Assembly: GCF_014646375.1 (NCBI RefSeq)
Contig: NZ_BMNI01000001.1
Coordinates: forward strand, 42,571-106,570
Length of the DNA stretch: 64,000 nucleotides
Direction of reading: 5' to 3'
Source of the DNA: Nocardioides phosphati
GTDB taxonomy: Bacteria; Actinomycetota; Actinomycetes; Propionibacteriales; Nocardioidaceae
The translations under genes were made by a program, and so were the position numbers. Below are positions 53,625 to 61,378 of this stretch, piece by piece. The stretch's first letter is position 1; each line of letters opens with the position of its first letter. Under the pieces are notes generated by a model. The model did no database searches. It was given only the letters and a program-made list of their open reading frames with translations, and was not told the origin of the DNA.

Positions 53625-54134
53625 GTGCAGGGATATTGCAAGCAATCCCTGCGCAACACGAAGCAGATCGCGGAGACCTTCGGCCCGCTCGCGCCGTCCC
53701 GCATGTACGCCCGTGGCGGAGATGGTGTCGCGGTCCGCTTCGTTCCGTGCTCCGCCGACGACGCGCTGTCTCGCGCTGACGACGTCGTCGACGAGTTCAT
53801 CGACGAGGGCTGGGTGCCCGGCAACATCGCGCTCGTAACCACCGGCAAGAGGCATCCGATCCAGGAGGACCTCGCCGAGCGCCACGGCCAGTCGGGCTAC
53901 TGGGCGACGTACTGGGATCCCGACGAGCCGTTCTACGGCCACGTCCTCGGGTGCAAGGGCCTCGAGCGCAAGGCCGTCGTGCTCTGCGTCAACGAGGACC
54001 CGCCGCGCGACCGCGCGATGGAGCGGCTGTACGTCGGCATGTCCCGCGCGACCGACGAGCTGGTGGTCGTGGGTGACCCTGCAGTGATCCGTCAGATGGG
54101 CGGTCCTGACGTGGCGAAGCGGCTCGGCATCTAG
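53625..54134 (+). pseudogene. C-terminal remnant of a UvrD-like helicase
   Basis: The readable frame begins just after the nrdJ terminator without a proper start and continues for about 165 residues. SLRNTKQIAETFGPLAPSRM resembles the R-N-x-R-x-I-A motif of superfamily 1 helicases, and HVLGCKGLERKAVVLCVNED followed by RLYVGMSRATDELVVVGDP is the UvrD C-terminal motif V/VI region. The N-terminal ATP-binding half is missing. The frame is intact and shares its TAG with the convergent CorA-like gene. It is most likely a decayed gene cut by a deletion. Confidence 0.75.
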
Positions 54135-55321
54135 CCGAGGTTGCGGAAGCCGAGGATCCGACGCATCTCGGCAAGTTCCTCCTCGACCTCGCGGTCAGAC
54201 CGGCGCTCCGCCCGGCGCGAGAGCAGCAGCCAGGCCACGGTTGCAAGCGTGAGCAGCACGATCGTGGCGGCCATGAACTCGAAGGCGTGCATGCTGCTGC
54301 TCGTCGCGCGCTGGCCCGGAAGCCACGTGTTCGCGCCGAAGAACCCGACGATGAGGGTCGGGATCAGGAACACGGCGGCGAGCACCTCGACGGTCTGCTG
54401 GTTGCGCTCGTGGGTCTTGCGGGCCGCTTGCTCGATCTCGCCGTGCAGCATGTGGAACGAGGAGCGAAGCGTGTCCGACAGCTTGCCGCCGGCTTCGAGT
54501 GCCCGGTCGATCCGGTTGTCGATGCTGTGACAGAGGGCGACGTCGGAGGCGGGGACGAGCCATGCCTTGTTGATGTCCTGACGCAGGCCGGGCGGGTTGA
54601 GCGGCGTCAGCCAACGACGCAGGAGCGCGATGGATCCCCAGAGCTGCGCCACCGGCTGCCGCTCCGTGCGGCGACCGACGAACAGGCTGATCTCCCAGGC
54701 CTCGAGCCACTCGCGCAGCTTGCGCATGGTCGGCACGTACGTGAGCGCGAGCTCCTCGACCACGAGTAGTCCAAGGTCGGCGGCGTTGCGGCGGGCCGTC
54801 CCGGCATCGGTCGACCACCTCTCGCGCACGGCGCGCAGCGACGCCTCGGCCCCAGTCGACGGCTCGCGTCCGACGAGGTCGATCCCGCTGTAGACGGACC
54901 GCCCGTGCCAGCAGGTCAGCAGCCAGCCGGGGCCGGCGACCATCTCGACGGGCTGCATCACGATCAGGCCGGGCCGTTCGAAGTCATCGCGATCCTCGGC
55001 AGGCTGGAGGCTGCGCGTCTCGAGCGCGAACGTCGAGACCTTTCGCAGCGTGAAGCCGGTGGAGGACACGTAGTCATGGGTGCCCGGGATCGAATCGGGC
55101 GCAAGCAGGTCGGCAAGGACCTCGAGCGTGAGACCAGGACAAAGGCCCTCAACCTGGGGGAGCATCGCTTCTGCCCGTTCCGGCGTGCCCGAAGCGGCGC
55201 TGACGTCGATCCAGGCCAACGACCGACCGGACGAGGCATCCACTCCGTTGCACGTGACCGAGCCGTCGGAGTGCCACCACGTGACAGTGAACTCGTCCCC
55301 GCTCGGGTCGCCGTCGGTCAC
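54131..55321 (-). CDS. CorA-like transporter-family protein with GAN in place of GMN
   Basis: A 396-residue protein. The N-terminal soluble domain (about 1-230) is alpha/beta, then a long helix region (about 265-330, with RALEAGGKLSDTLRSSFHML) leads to two membrane helices. The first ends in VGFFGANTWLPG, where CorA has the Gly-Met-Asn pore signature, and the second is about 350-370. The topology is that of CorA, but the changed signature makes Mg2+ transport doubtful. The start is GTG 55321 in a GTGA overlap with the PH-domain gene. Confidence 0.75.
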   Translation of the reverse strand: MTDGDPSGDEFTVTWWHSDGSVTCNGVDASSGRSLAWIDVSAASGTPERAEAMLPQVEGLCPGLTLEVLADLLAPDSIPGTHDYVSSTGFTLRKVSTFALETRSLQPAEDRDDFERPGLIVMQPVEMVAGPGWLLTCWHGRSVYSGIDLVGREPSTGAEASLRAVRERWSTDAGTARRNAADLGLLVVEELALTYVPTMRKLREWLEAWEISLFVGRRTERQPVAQLWGSIALLRRWLTPLNPPGLRQDINKAWLVPASDVALCHSIDNRIDRALEAGGKLSDTLRSSFHMLHGEIEQAARKTHERNQQTVEVLAAVFLIPTLIVGFFGANTWLPGQRATSSSMHAFEFMAATIVLLTLATVAWLLLSRRAERRSDREVEEELAEMRRILGFRNLG

Positions 55322-55692
55322 TGCAGGACTGCCCACGCGATCAGCTTGTCGAGGCGGCGGATGTCGATCTTCTTGTTCAGCTTGATCTTGATGTGGCCGG
55401 CCTTGGTCCACATCTCCATCTCCGCGTCACGGTCGAGCATGCCGCCGGCGTTCTCCGACGACCACATGTCGATCGACTTGTAGGGCAGCGAGTAGATCTC
55501 GACCTTCTTGCCCGTCAGGCCCTGGGCATCGCGCACGATGAGGCGCTTGGTCGTGAAGATCGCGCTGTCGCGGAACGTCTTGTAGGCGGTCACGGCCTGC
55601 TCGCCCTCGATGAGCAGGTCCTGTACGTCGCCGGGGATCGGGATCTCCTGCACCAGCGTCCAGGCAGTGATGGCTGCGGTCTCCATGGCCAT
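55318..55692 (-). CDS. bacterial PH-domain protein
   Basis: A 124-residue soluble protein matching the bacterial pleckstrin-homology family: GDVQDLLIEGEQAVTAYKTF, then DSAIFTTKRLIVRDAQGLTG, YSLPYKSIDMWSSENAG and a C-terminal helix with DIRRLDKLIAWAV. Family members form rings and bind partners at the membrane; function unclear. GAAGGAAG precedes ATG 55692. It is translationally coupled to the CorA-like gene, suggesting a shared membrane complex. Confidence 0.85.
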   Translation of the reverse strand: MAMETAAITAWTLVQEIPIPGDVQDLLIEGEQAVTAYKTFRDSAIFTTKRLIVRDAQGLTGKKVEIYSLPYKSIDMWSSENAGGMLDRDAEMEMWTKAGHIKIKLNKKIDIRRLDKLIAWAVLQ

Positions 55693-55826
55693 GGGCTCTT
55701 CCTTCGCTCGGGACTCCCACTCTGGTGTCTCCCAGCAGCGGATGTCGGCGAATGGCGCGGTCCGTCGTAGCGGTCTGGACCGCGCGCCGTCAGGGACGGC
55801 GACTCCACGTCACACGGACGCAGCCC

Positions 55827-56231
55827 TCAGGACAGGTCGCCCGGGTCATCCGGTACGTCGACGGAGCACTGCTTCAACGCCTCCAGCGGGAGCACCTCGA
55901 GCGCCCGCTCCGAGGTGGCGGCGAGGACGACCGGAGCGGCGACGCCGGCGGCGTACGACTGGAGCCAGCGGACGGCGACGACGCACCAGCGGTCGCCGGG
56001 GACGAGGCCGGGGAAGTGCCACTCCGGGCGCGGGGTGATGAGGTCGTTGCCGACCGCGCGCTGGTGCTCGAGGAAGTCGGCGGTCATGACGGCGCACACC
56101 GCGTGCAGGCCGGGGTCGTGCGGGCCGCACGCGCAGGAGCCGTCGCGGTGGAAGCCGGTCATCGGGTCGGTGCCGCACTCCTCGAGCACGCCGCCCAGGA
56201 CGTTGCGTTCCACCGGCAGCTCGAAGCTCAT
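55827..56231 (-). CDS. DUF2237 family protein
   Basis: A 134-residue cytoplasmic protein: NVLGGVLEECGTDPMTGFHR, DGSCACGPHDPGLHAVCAVM, FLEHQRAVGNDLITPRPEWHF and DRWCVVAVRWLQSY. These are the conserved blocks of DUF2237, a family of unknown function with conserved Cys and His residues that could bind metal. Monocistronic; the Nudix gene upstream has its own promoter. Confidence 0.88.
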   Translation of the reverse strand: MSFELPVERNVLGGVLEECGTDPMTGFHRDGSCACGPHDPGLHAVCAVMTADFLEHQRAVGNDLITPRPEWHFPGLVPGDRWCVVAVRWLQSYAAGVAAPVVLAATSERALEVLPLEALKQCSVDVPDDPGDLS

Positions 56232-56274
56232 GGGACGAGCCTGCCAGAGGCTGGCCGCGGGCGGCTGCCGGCGC

Positions 56275-56682
56275 CTACGCGAAGTCGGACTGGATCCGGT
56301 GCGCGGCAGGGATGTCAGCGGGCGCCCACTCGAGCAGGTGCAGGCGGCTCGGCGGCTCCCACCGTACGGCGGCGTGCTCGGTCAGCACCGGCTCCCCGTC
56401 GAGCACCGTGCAGTAGAAGGTCGTCAGCGTGATGACGCCGAAGTCGTAGGCGTGGGTGGTCGTCGCGACCTCGGGGCCGACCTGCACGCGGCAGTGGAGC
56501 TCCTCTTCGATCTCGCGCACGAGCGCCTCGCGGGGCGCCTCGCCGGGCTCGATCTTGCCGCCGGGGAACTCCCACAGGCCCGCCATCGGGCCGGGGCCGC
56601 GCTGGGCGCAGAGGACCAGGCCGTCGCGGATGACGACGGCGCCGACGACGTCGATCTGCTTCGTCGTCGGGCTGGCCTCCAT
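56275..56682 (-). CDS. MutT-type Nudix hydrolase
   Basis: A 135-residue protein close in layout to MutT/8-oxo-dGTP diphosphatases, which cleanse the nucleotide pool: VVGAVVIRDGLVLCAQRGPG, LWEFPGGKIEPGE and the Nudix box completed by REALVREIEEEL. I chose ATG 56682: TAGGCT (56696-56691) lies eight bases upstream and the fold begins soon after. The substrate could also be other dNTPs. Confidence 0.88.
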   Translation of the reverse strand: MEASPTTKQIDVVGAVVIRDGLVLCAQRGPGPMAGLWEFPGGKIEPGEAPREALVREIEEELHCRVQVGPEVATTTHAYDFGVITLTTFYCTVLDGEPVLTEHAAVRWEPPSRLHLLEWAPADIPAAHRIQSDFA

Positions 56683-56737
56683 GGGCGCAGAGCCTACGGG
56701 CACTGGGCCCACGGGCAGGCGCGGCACAGGATCGCCG

Positions 56738-57562
56738 TCAGTGGCACGGGATGTTGCCGAGCCGGGCGAGGCCCTCGCGGTCGCCGGGGCCCCAGGTGGT
56801 CAGGCCGGTGTTCTCCTTGAACATCAGCTCGCTGCGCGACTTCACGTGCGCGAGGCCGACGACGTGGCCGAACTCGTGGTCCACGACGGCCTGGGCGTCC
56901 TCGTCCCGGTGGGCGTCGAGGATGTCCCGGAACGCTTCGGCGTCGAGGACGACCACGCCGGTCACGTACTGCCCGTGCCCGTTGAAGCGGACCATCGTGC
57001 TGCCGCCGACGCCGGCGACGTGGCCCTCGAGGTCGTGGTCCTCCGCGGCGGTGCTCCAGCCGACGATCACGGGCTGGCGGCCGGTGGTCGTCGTACGGCT
57101 GAGGAAGCGGCGCGAGGTGGTGGGGTCGGTGAGCTCGAAGTCCAGGCCGGACGCCTCGTGGATGTGCTGGATCGCGGTCCTGACGAGCTGCTCGGTGTCC
57201 AGCGGCTCACCGGCCGGGTTGATCTCGACGCGGATCGGCGTGCACGGGTTGTAGCCGACGGGGTCTCCGTTGGCCTGCACCTGTTCGAACCTGAAACTGC
57301 CGCCCGTCGAGGTGATCGCCGGGGCGTGGTCGTTGCGCCGGTTGCGCAGGCCGGCGTTGATCAGGAGCCCGCACACGACGACGAGCGACAGCAGGAAGAC
57401 CGTGCCCGCGCGCCAGTCCCGTCGTCGTCTGGTCCGCGCCCGCGGTGAGGGCGGCAGGGCGCCGAGTCCGTACTGCGCGTCGAGCCGGTCGAGCTCCTCG
57501 AGGCGCCGCATCATCTGTCGTGCGCGCCGGCGGCGGCCGAGGGCGCCGGGACGCAGGGGCAT
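56738..57562 (-). CDS. membrane-anchored matrixin-like zinc protease
   Basis: A 274-residue type II membrane protein: basic cytoplasmic part (about 1-50), one membrane helix (about 52-70, VFLLSLVVVCGLLINAG), and an extracytoplasmic domain that ends with HEFGHVVGLAHV, the HExxHxxGxxH metzincin site, followed by SELMFKENTG as probable Met-turn. The body before it (YNPCTPIRVEINPAG, IQHIHEASGLDFEL) resembles M10-type enzymes. It probably cleaves surface or secreted proteins. It is followed by the Nudix gene after 55 bases. Confidence 0.85.
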   Translation of the reverse strand: MPLRPGALGRRRRARQMMRRLEELDRLDAQYGLGALPPSPRARTRRRRDWRAGTVFLLSLVVVCGLLINAGLRNRRNDHAPAITSTGGSFRFEQVQANGDPVGYNPCTPIRVEINPAGEPLDTEQLVRTAIQHIHEASGLDFELTDPTTSRRFLSRTTTTGRQPVIVGWSTAAEDHDLEGHVAGVGGSTMVRFNGHGQYVTGVVVLDAEAFRDILDAHRDEDAQAVVDHEFGHVVGLAHVKSRSELMFKENTGLTTWGPGDREGLARLGNIPCH

Positions 57563-57649
57563 GGGTCGAGTGTCCCACCGCCGAGGCTGCGCGGGCGTCG
57601 CCCGTGTGGGTGCCTGGCCTAGCCCGGGGCGGGTCAGACAGGAGCAGCC

Positions 57650-58282
57650 TCAGTCGTTCGCGCGCTCGGCTTCCACCTGCGAGATGAACCAGGCAGCGAC
57701 AGCGGCCGTGATCGACCCGATCAGCGCAATGCCGACGAGCATGAGCGCGACGGCGACGAACCGGCCCTCGGTGGTGACGGGGTAGCGGTCGCCGTAGCCC
57801 ACGGTGGCGACCGTGGTCGCAGCCCACCAGAGGGCATCGCCGATCGTGCGGATGTTGGCGCCCGGGGCGTCGTGCTCGGCATCGAGCATGGCGAGCGCGC
57901 CGAGGCCGACGGCGGCGATCGCGGTGCCGACTACGTACAGGGTGGTCCGTCCGACGAGGGTGCGCGTCGCCGAGCGGGACAGGATCCGGGCGAGAGCGAG
58001 GAGACGCAGGAGGCGGAGCGGCCGGAGCAGCGGTACGGCGATGAGCGCGACGTCGTACCAGCGGCTGATGGCGTACTGGCGACGGTCCTCCGCCAGCCAC
58101 AGCCGAGCGGCGAAGTCGAGGGCGAAGACCGCCCACACGGTCCACGAGACGGCAGTGAGAAAGCTGGTCACGTCCGGGTCGAGGCGAGGGTCGAGGATCG
58201 GCCAGGCGTAGGCGACGAGGAAGGCGAGGGCGAGGCCGATGAGGGGGATCTCCCAGATGCGTTCCCAGCGTTCGAGGGTCAT
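57650..58282 (-). CDS. voltage-gated-type potassium channel protein
   Basis: A 210-residue channel subunit. Four N-terminal helices (about 12-110) include an S4-like Arg/Leu segment (RPLRLLRLLALARILSR), then the pore with ALWWAATTVATVGYGDRYP, whose TVGYGD is the K+ selectivity filter, and a last helix (about 175-200). The tetramer conducts K+ across the membrane. The start is ATG 58282, seven bases after TAGCCT (58295-58290); the upstream in-frame residues are promoter sequence. Confidence 0.9.
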   Translation of the reverse strand: MTLERWERIWEIPLIGLALAFLVAYAWPILDPRLDPDVTSFLTAVSWTVWAVFALDFAARLWLAEDRRQYAISRWYDVALIAVPLLRPLRLLRLLALARILSRSATRTLVGRTTLYVVGTAIAAVGLGALAMLDAEHDAPGANIRTIGDALWWAATTVATVGYGDRYPVTTEGRFVAVALMLVGIALIGSITAAVAAWFISQVEAERAND

Positions 58283-58404
58283 GGTCCGGAGGCTAGGACC
58301 GTGGCTGGGCAAAGGAAGACGTTACACCGTGGAGGGTCGTCATTTCGCGGTAGCGTCAGCGCGCTCTGCGGCTTGTGCCGCACATACAACTCATTGGGGG
58401 ACCC

Positions 58405-58782
58405 ATGGCTGAGCTCACCGCTCCTGTCACCTACGCCGCTCCGGTCGGCAAGATCCGCAGCACCGGCACCGCGATCCTGCTGACCATCGTCACGATCGGC
58501 ATCTACCCGCTGTTCTGGTACTTCGGCGTCCACTCGGACATGAAGCGCGCCACCAAGACCGGCCTCGGCGGCGGCGTCGCGCTGCTGCTCGCGTTCTTCG
58601 TCGGCTTCGTCATGCCGTTCGTGACCGCGTCCGAGGTCGGCAACCTCTACAAGGCCCGCGGCCAGGCTGCTCCGGTCAGCGGCCTCACCGGCTTCTGGAT
58701 CCTGCTCCCGCTGGCGGGTCCGATCGTCTGGTTCGTCAAGGTCAACGGCGCGCTCAACGCCTACTGGCGCTCGGCCGCCTGA
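58405..58782 (+). CDS. DUF4234 membrane protein
   Basis: A 125-residue protein with three or four membrane helices. The family pattern is GTAILLTIVTIGIYPLFWYF, then VHSDMKRATKTG, a second helix pair, GLTGFWILLPLAGPIVWFVK and VNGALNAYWRS. DUF4234 proteins are widespread in Actinobacteria and of unknown function. I chose ATG 58405 with GGGGGA ahead. The gene ends at a strong hairpin. Confidence 0.88.
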   Translation: MAELTAPVTYAAPVGKIRSTGTAILLTIVTIGIYPLFWYFGVHSDMKRATKTGLGGGVALLLAFFVGFVMPFVTASEVGNLYKARGQAAPVSGLTGFWILLPLAGPIVWFVKVNGALNAYWRSAA

Positions 58783-58792
58783 CGTACGCCGC

Positions 58793-58824
58793 GACGCCCC
58801 GGACCACCGCTGGTCCGGGGCGTC
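58793..58824 (+). terminator. terminator after the DUF4234 gene
   Basis: Perfect 14-bp stem (58793-58806 with 58811-58824) around CCGC. Confidence 0.85.
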
Positions 58825-58932
58825 CGTGCATTTCTCGCCTTGCTAGTCCTTCCGGGCCATCTCACGCGATAGTGCGGACGCGGCCCACGCCGCGCGACAG
58901 GATCAGCGCATGCACGGAGATCCGCTGAGTCG

Positions 58933-59679
58933 ATGAAGGACTCCACCTTCGTCGCCGGGGGAGTGCTGGTGGCGGCGCTGATCGGCTACTCCGCGCTGCA
59001 TCAGCCGGCGAGCACGGTCGCCGCGCCCGAGCGACCTGCGGCCAGCGCTTCCACGCAGCCCTCAATCTGGATTGAGCCGACGCCCACTCCCAGCACCACG
59101 CCGACTCACCCCACCTCGCCGTACGCCGCGAAGCTGGCCGGGCTCACCGTGGCGCCGCGGGTCCACCGCACCGACTACGACCGCGACGCGTTCGGGTCCT
59201 CGTGGCGCGACACCGACCACAACGGCTGCAACCAGCGCGACGACGTGCTCGTGCGCGACGCGATCCCGGGCTCGGTGACGGTCGGCCGGCAGGGGAGCTG
59301 TGACCACGACGTGCTGGCGGGGTCCTGGCTCGATCCCTACACCGGGCGCCGGATCGACCTGACGGATGCGAAGGCTCCCGACCAGGCGCAGGCGGTGCAG
59401 ATCGACCACGTCGTACCGCTGTCGGAGGCATGGTCCTCGGGCGCGTGGCGCTGGCCGGCGGAGCGGCGCGCGGAGTTCGCCAACGACCTCGGCGAGCTGC
59501 TCGCGGTCGACGGGCCGACCAACGCGAGCAAGGGCGACGACGACCCGGCGGCCTGGCGTCCGCGGAAGGCCTACCAGTGCACGTACGCGCGGCGCTGGAT
59601 CACCGTGAAGGCCGCGTGGCATCTCGACGTCGACGCCAGCGAGCGACGAGCGCTCGAGGAGATGCTCGGCTTCTGCTGA
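58933..59679 (+). CDS. membrane-anchored/secreted HNH (DUF1524-like) nuclease
   Basis: A 248-residue exported protein: signal or anchor helix (about 6-24), a Pro/Thr linker (about 40-65), and the nuclease domain. RTDYDRDAFGSSWRDTDHNG, NQRDDVLVRDA, the metal-finger core VQIDHVVPLSEAW and the later NDLGELLAVDGPTNASKGDD match the DUF1524-type HNH fold, where DHVVPL holds the catalytic His. Members are common secreted nucleases in Actinobacteria. The linker contains a CTCAAT-N4-ATTGAG palindrome encoding SIWIE. Confidence 0.85.
   Translation: MKDSTFVAGGVLVAALIGYSALHQPASTVAAPERPAASASTQPSIWIEPTPTPSTTPTHPTSPYAAKLAGLTVAPRVHRTDYDRDAFGSSWRDTDHNGCNQRDDVLVRDAIPGSVTVGRQGSCDHDVLAGSWLDPYTGRRIDLTDAKAPDQAQAVQIDHVVPLSEAWSSGAWRWPAERRAEFANDLGELLAVDGPTNASKGDDDPAAWRPRKAYQCTYARRWITVKAAWHLDVDASERRALEEMLGFC
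59061..59076. repeat. CTCAAT-N4-ATTGAG palindrome, copy 3
   Basis: CTCAATCTGGATTGAG, inside the linker-coding part of the HNH nuclease gene. It resembles copy 2 most closely, differing only in the central bases. Confidence 0.75.
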
Positions 59680-59802
59680 CGCACGACCCAGCCGCCCGAC
59701 ACGGAGGTAGTCCCTTCGGGTCATTCAGCTGGAAAGGCCGCGTCGCCAGAGGTGCATGGGGGTTGTCTGGAGCGAGTTGATTGCCATCCCCAAGGAGCCC
59801 CC

Positions 59803-60084
59803 ATGATCAAGCGCACGGCGCTCGCCGCTGCTGTCCTCTCGCTTGCCGCCCCGGCCGCGCTGCTCAGCACCGCGGGCTCGGCGGAGGCGACTACTTACTA
59901 CCGCTCGTGCACGGTGCTCGCGCACGACTTCCACCACGGCGTCGCCAAGTCGGCCGCCGCGGCACAGCGCCAGGTCAACCAGGGCTACGGTCGCCCGGCG
60001 TACGGCACCCACGCGCGGGCGGTCTACTGGGAGAACTACAAGCGCCTCGACCGCGACCGGGATGGCACGGCGTGCGAGCGCTGA
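59803..60084 (+). CDS. secreted excalibur-domain protein 1
   Basis: A 93-residue exported protein: signal peptide MIKRTALAAAVLSLAAPAAL ending near GSAEA, a short body (YRSCTVLAHDFHHGVAKSAA) and an excalibur-type end with YKRLDRDRDGTACE, whose DxDxDG loop is expected to bind calcium. AAGGAG lies before ATG 59803. It lies between the HNH nuclease and a second excalibur gene. Confidence 0.85.
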   Translation: MIKRTALAAAVLSLAAPAALLSTAGSAEATTYYRSCTVLAHDFHHGVAKSAAAAQRQVNQGYGRPAYGTHARAVYWENYKRLDRDRDGTACER

Positions 60085-60097
60085 CCGGGCGGGCGTT

Positions 60098-60649
60098 GTG
60101 AACGGCGCCTTCTGGACCCGCGCCAAGGTCGGTACGGCGAGTGGCGTGCTGGGCCTCGCGCTCGGCGCCGGTCTCGGGGCAGCCGGGCAGCCGACGGTGG
60201 ATGCGAAGAACCCGGACGTGAAGGCGCTGGTCAGCGCAGGCGTGGACAAGAAGACCGCGACCCTCGACGACCAGGTCGCCGAGCTGCGCGACCAGCTCGA
60301 CAAGGCCAACGCCGACGCCGAAGTGGCGGCCGCCGAGGCCGACCATCAGCTCGCCGCCGTGAAGGCCCACGCGAAGGCCGCGGCGCGCAAGGCGGCCGCT
60401 GCCGCGGCGAAGGCGAAGGCCGAGGCCGTGCGCAAGGCGGCCGCCGCGGAGCGCGCCAAGGCGAAGCCGGCACCGGCGTACGGGCTGACGGGGTCGGGGA
60501 GCAGCGGTTCGTCCGGGGGCGGCTCCGATCCGCTCTTCGACACCTGCGCCGAGGCCAACGCCCACGGCTACGGCAGCTATCGCGAGGGCTCGGACCCGGA
60601 GTACAGCCACTACCAGGACCGCGACCACGACGGCGTCGTCTGCGAGTGA
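60098..60649 (+). CDS. excalibur-domain protein 2 with coiled coil
   Basis: A 183-residue exported protein: N-terminal hydrophobic segment (about 10-32), an Ala/Lys-rich coiled coil (about 50-125, e.g. DDQVAELRDQLDKANADAEV), a Gly/Ser linker, and a C-terminal excalibur domain (PLFDTCAEANAHGYGSYR, then YSHYQDRDHDGVVCE) with the DxDxDG calcium loop. I chose GTG 60098; an ATG at 60062 overlapping the previous gene is possible. It follows excalibur gene 1 after 13 bases. Confidence 0.8.
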   Translation: MNGAFWTRAKVGTASGVLGLALGAGLGAAGQPTVDAKNPDVKALVSAGVDKKTATLDDQVAELRDQLDKANADAEVAAAEADHQLAAVKAHAKAAARKAAAAAAKAKAEAVRKAAAAERAKAKPAPAYGLTGSGSSGSSGGGSDPLFDTCAEANAHGYGSYREGSDPEYSHYQDRDHDGVVCE

Positions 60650-60676
60650 CGCCGGCCCCGACGTACGCCGAGCTGG

Positions 60677-61378
60677 CTACGAGGGCGGCGGCGAGAGCTC
60701 GTCGAGGAGAGCACTGATCCGCTCGCCCGAGCGACGGGCGCCGGTGATCAGCTCCTCCAGCGATGCGTCCTCGGCAACCGCGGGCTCGGTCTCGAGCAGC
60801 TCGACGCTGGCGAGCAGCGCGGTGAGCGGGTTGCGGATGTCGTGGTTCACCTGGTTGACGAACGCCGTGAGCCGCGCCCGCGTGCGCGCCAGCTCGCGGG
60901 CCTGGGCGCGCAGCTCGAGGATGTCGACGACGCGTTCGGCGAACAGCGCGAGGGTCTCCGGCGACGCGAGGCCGTCGGCGTGCGGGACGTCGTCGAAGAC
61001 GCAGAGCCTGCCGATGGGCACACCGCGCAGGGTCACGAGCGGGGCGGAGGCGTAGAACCGCACCTCGCCGATCTCGCCGGTCACGAACGGGTTGGTCGCG
61101 AAGCGGGCGTCGCTGCTGGCATCGGCCACCACGACGGGGTCCGGCTCCGCGAGCACGGCGGCGCACATCGAGTCGCCGCGCGAGCAGATCCCCGGGTCGA
61201 AGCCGTACGCCGCCACCTGGTGCTGGCGGTCGGCGCTGATCAGGTTGATCGCGACCTTGGGTACGCCGAGCACCCGGGCCGCGAGCGCGACGAGCTCCTG
61301 CAGGTCAGCGCCGCTCGGAGCGAGGGCGTTGAGGCGGTCGAGCTCGGCCTCGCGGTCAGCGCCGGCGGAGCCGCTCAT
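60677..61378 (-). CDS. GAF-HisKA sensor lacking the kinase ATPase domain
   Basis: A 233-residue cytoplasmic protein. A GAF domain covers about 18-160 (AINLISADRQHQVAAYGFDP, SMCAAVLAEPDPVVV, FYASAPLVTLRGVPIG) and a dimerisation/phosphoacceptor helix region follows with VNQVNHDIRNPLTALLASVE, in which the His is the usual phosphorylation site. The protein then stops (LLDELSPPPS), so the HATPase domain is absent. Start ATG 61378 overlaps the response-regulator stop (ATGA), so both are made together. It cannot autophosphorylate in the normal way. Confidence 0.85.
   Translation of the reverse strand: MSGSAGADREAELDRLNALAPSGADLQELVALAARVLGVPKVAINLISADRQHQVAAYGFDPGICSRGDSMCAAVLAEPDPVVVADASSDARFATNPFVTGEIGEVRFYASAPLVTLRGVPIGRLCVFDDVPHADGLASPETLALFAERVVDILELRAQARELARTRARLTAFVNQVNHDIRNPLTALLASVELLETEPAVAEDASLEELITGARRSGERISALLDELSPPPS

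Noticed and set aside
50009..53848. 1279-codon minus-strand frame opposite nrdR-nrdJ
   Set aside because: Shadow of strongly codon-biased genes; no start signal, and the opposite strand encodes unmistakable NrdR and NrdJ.
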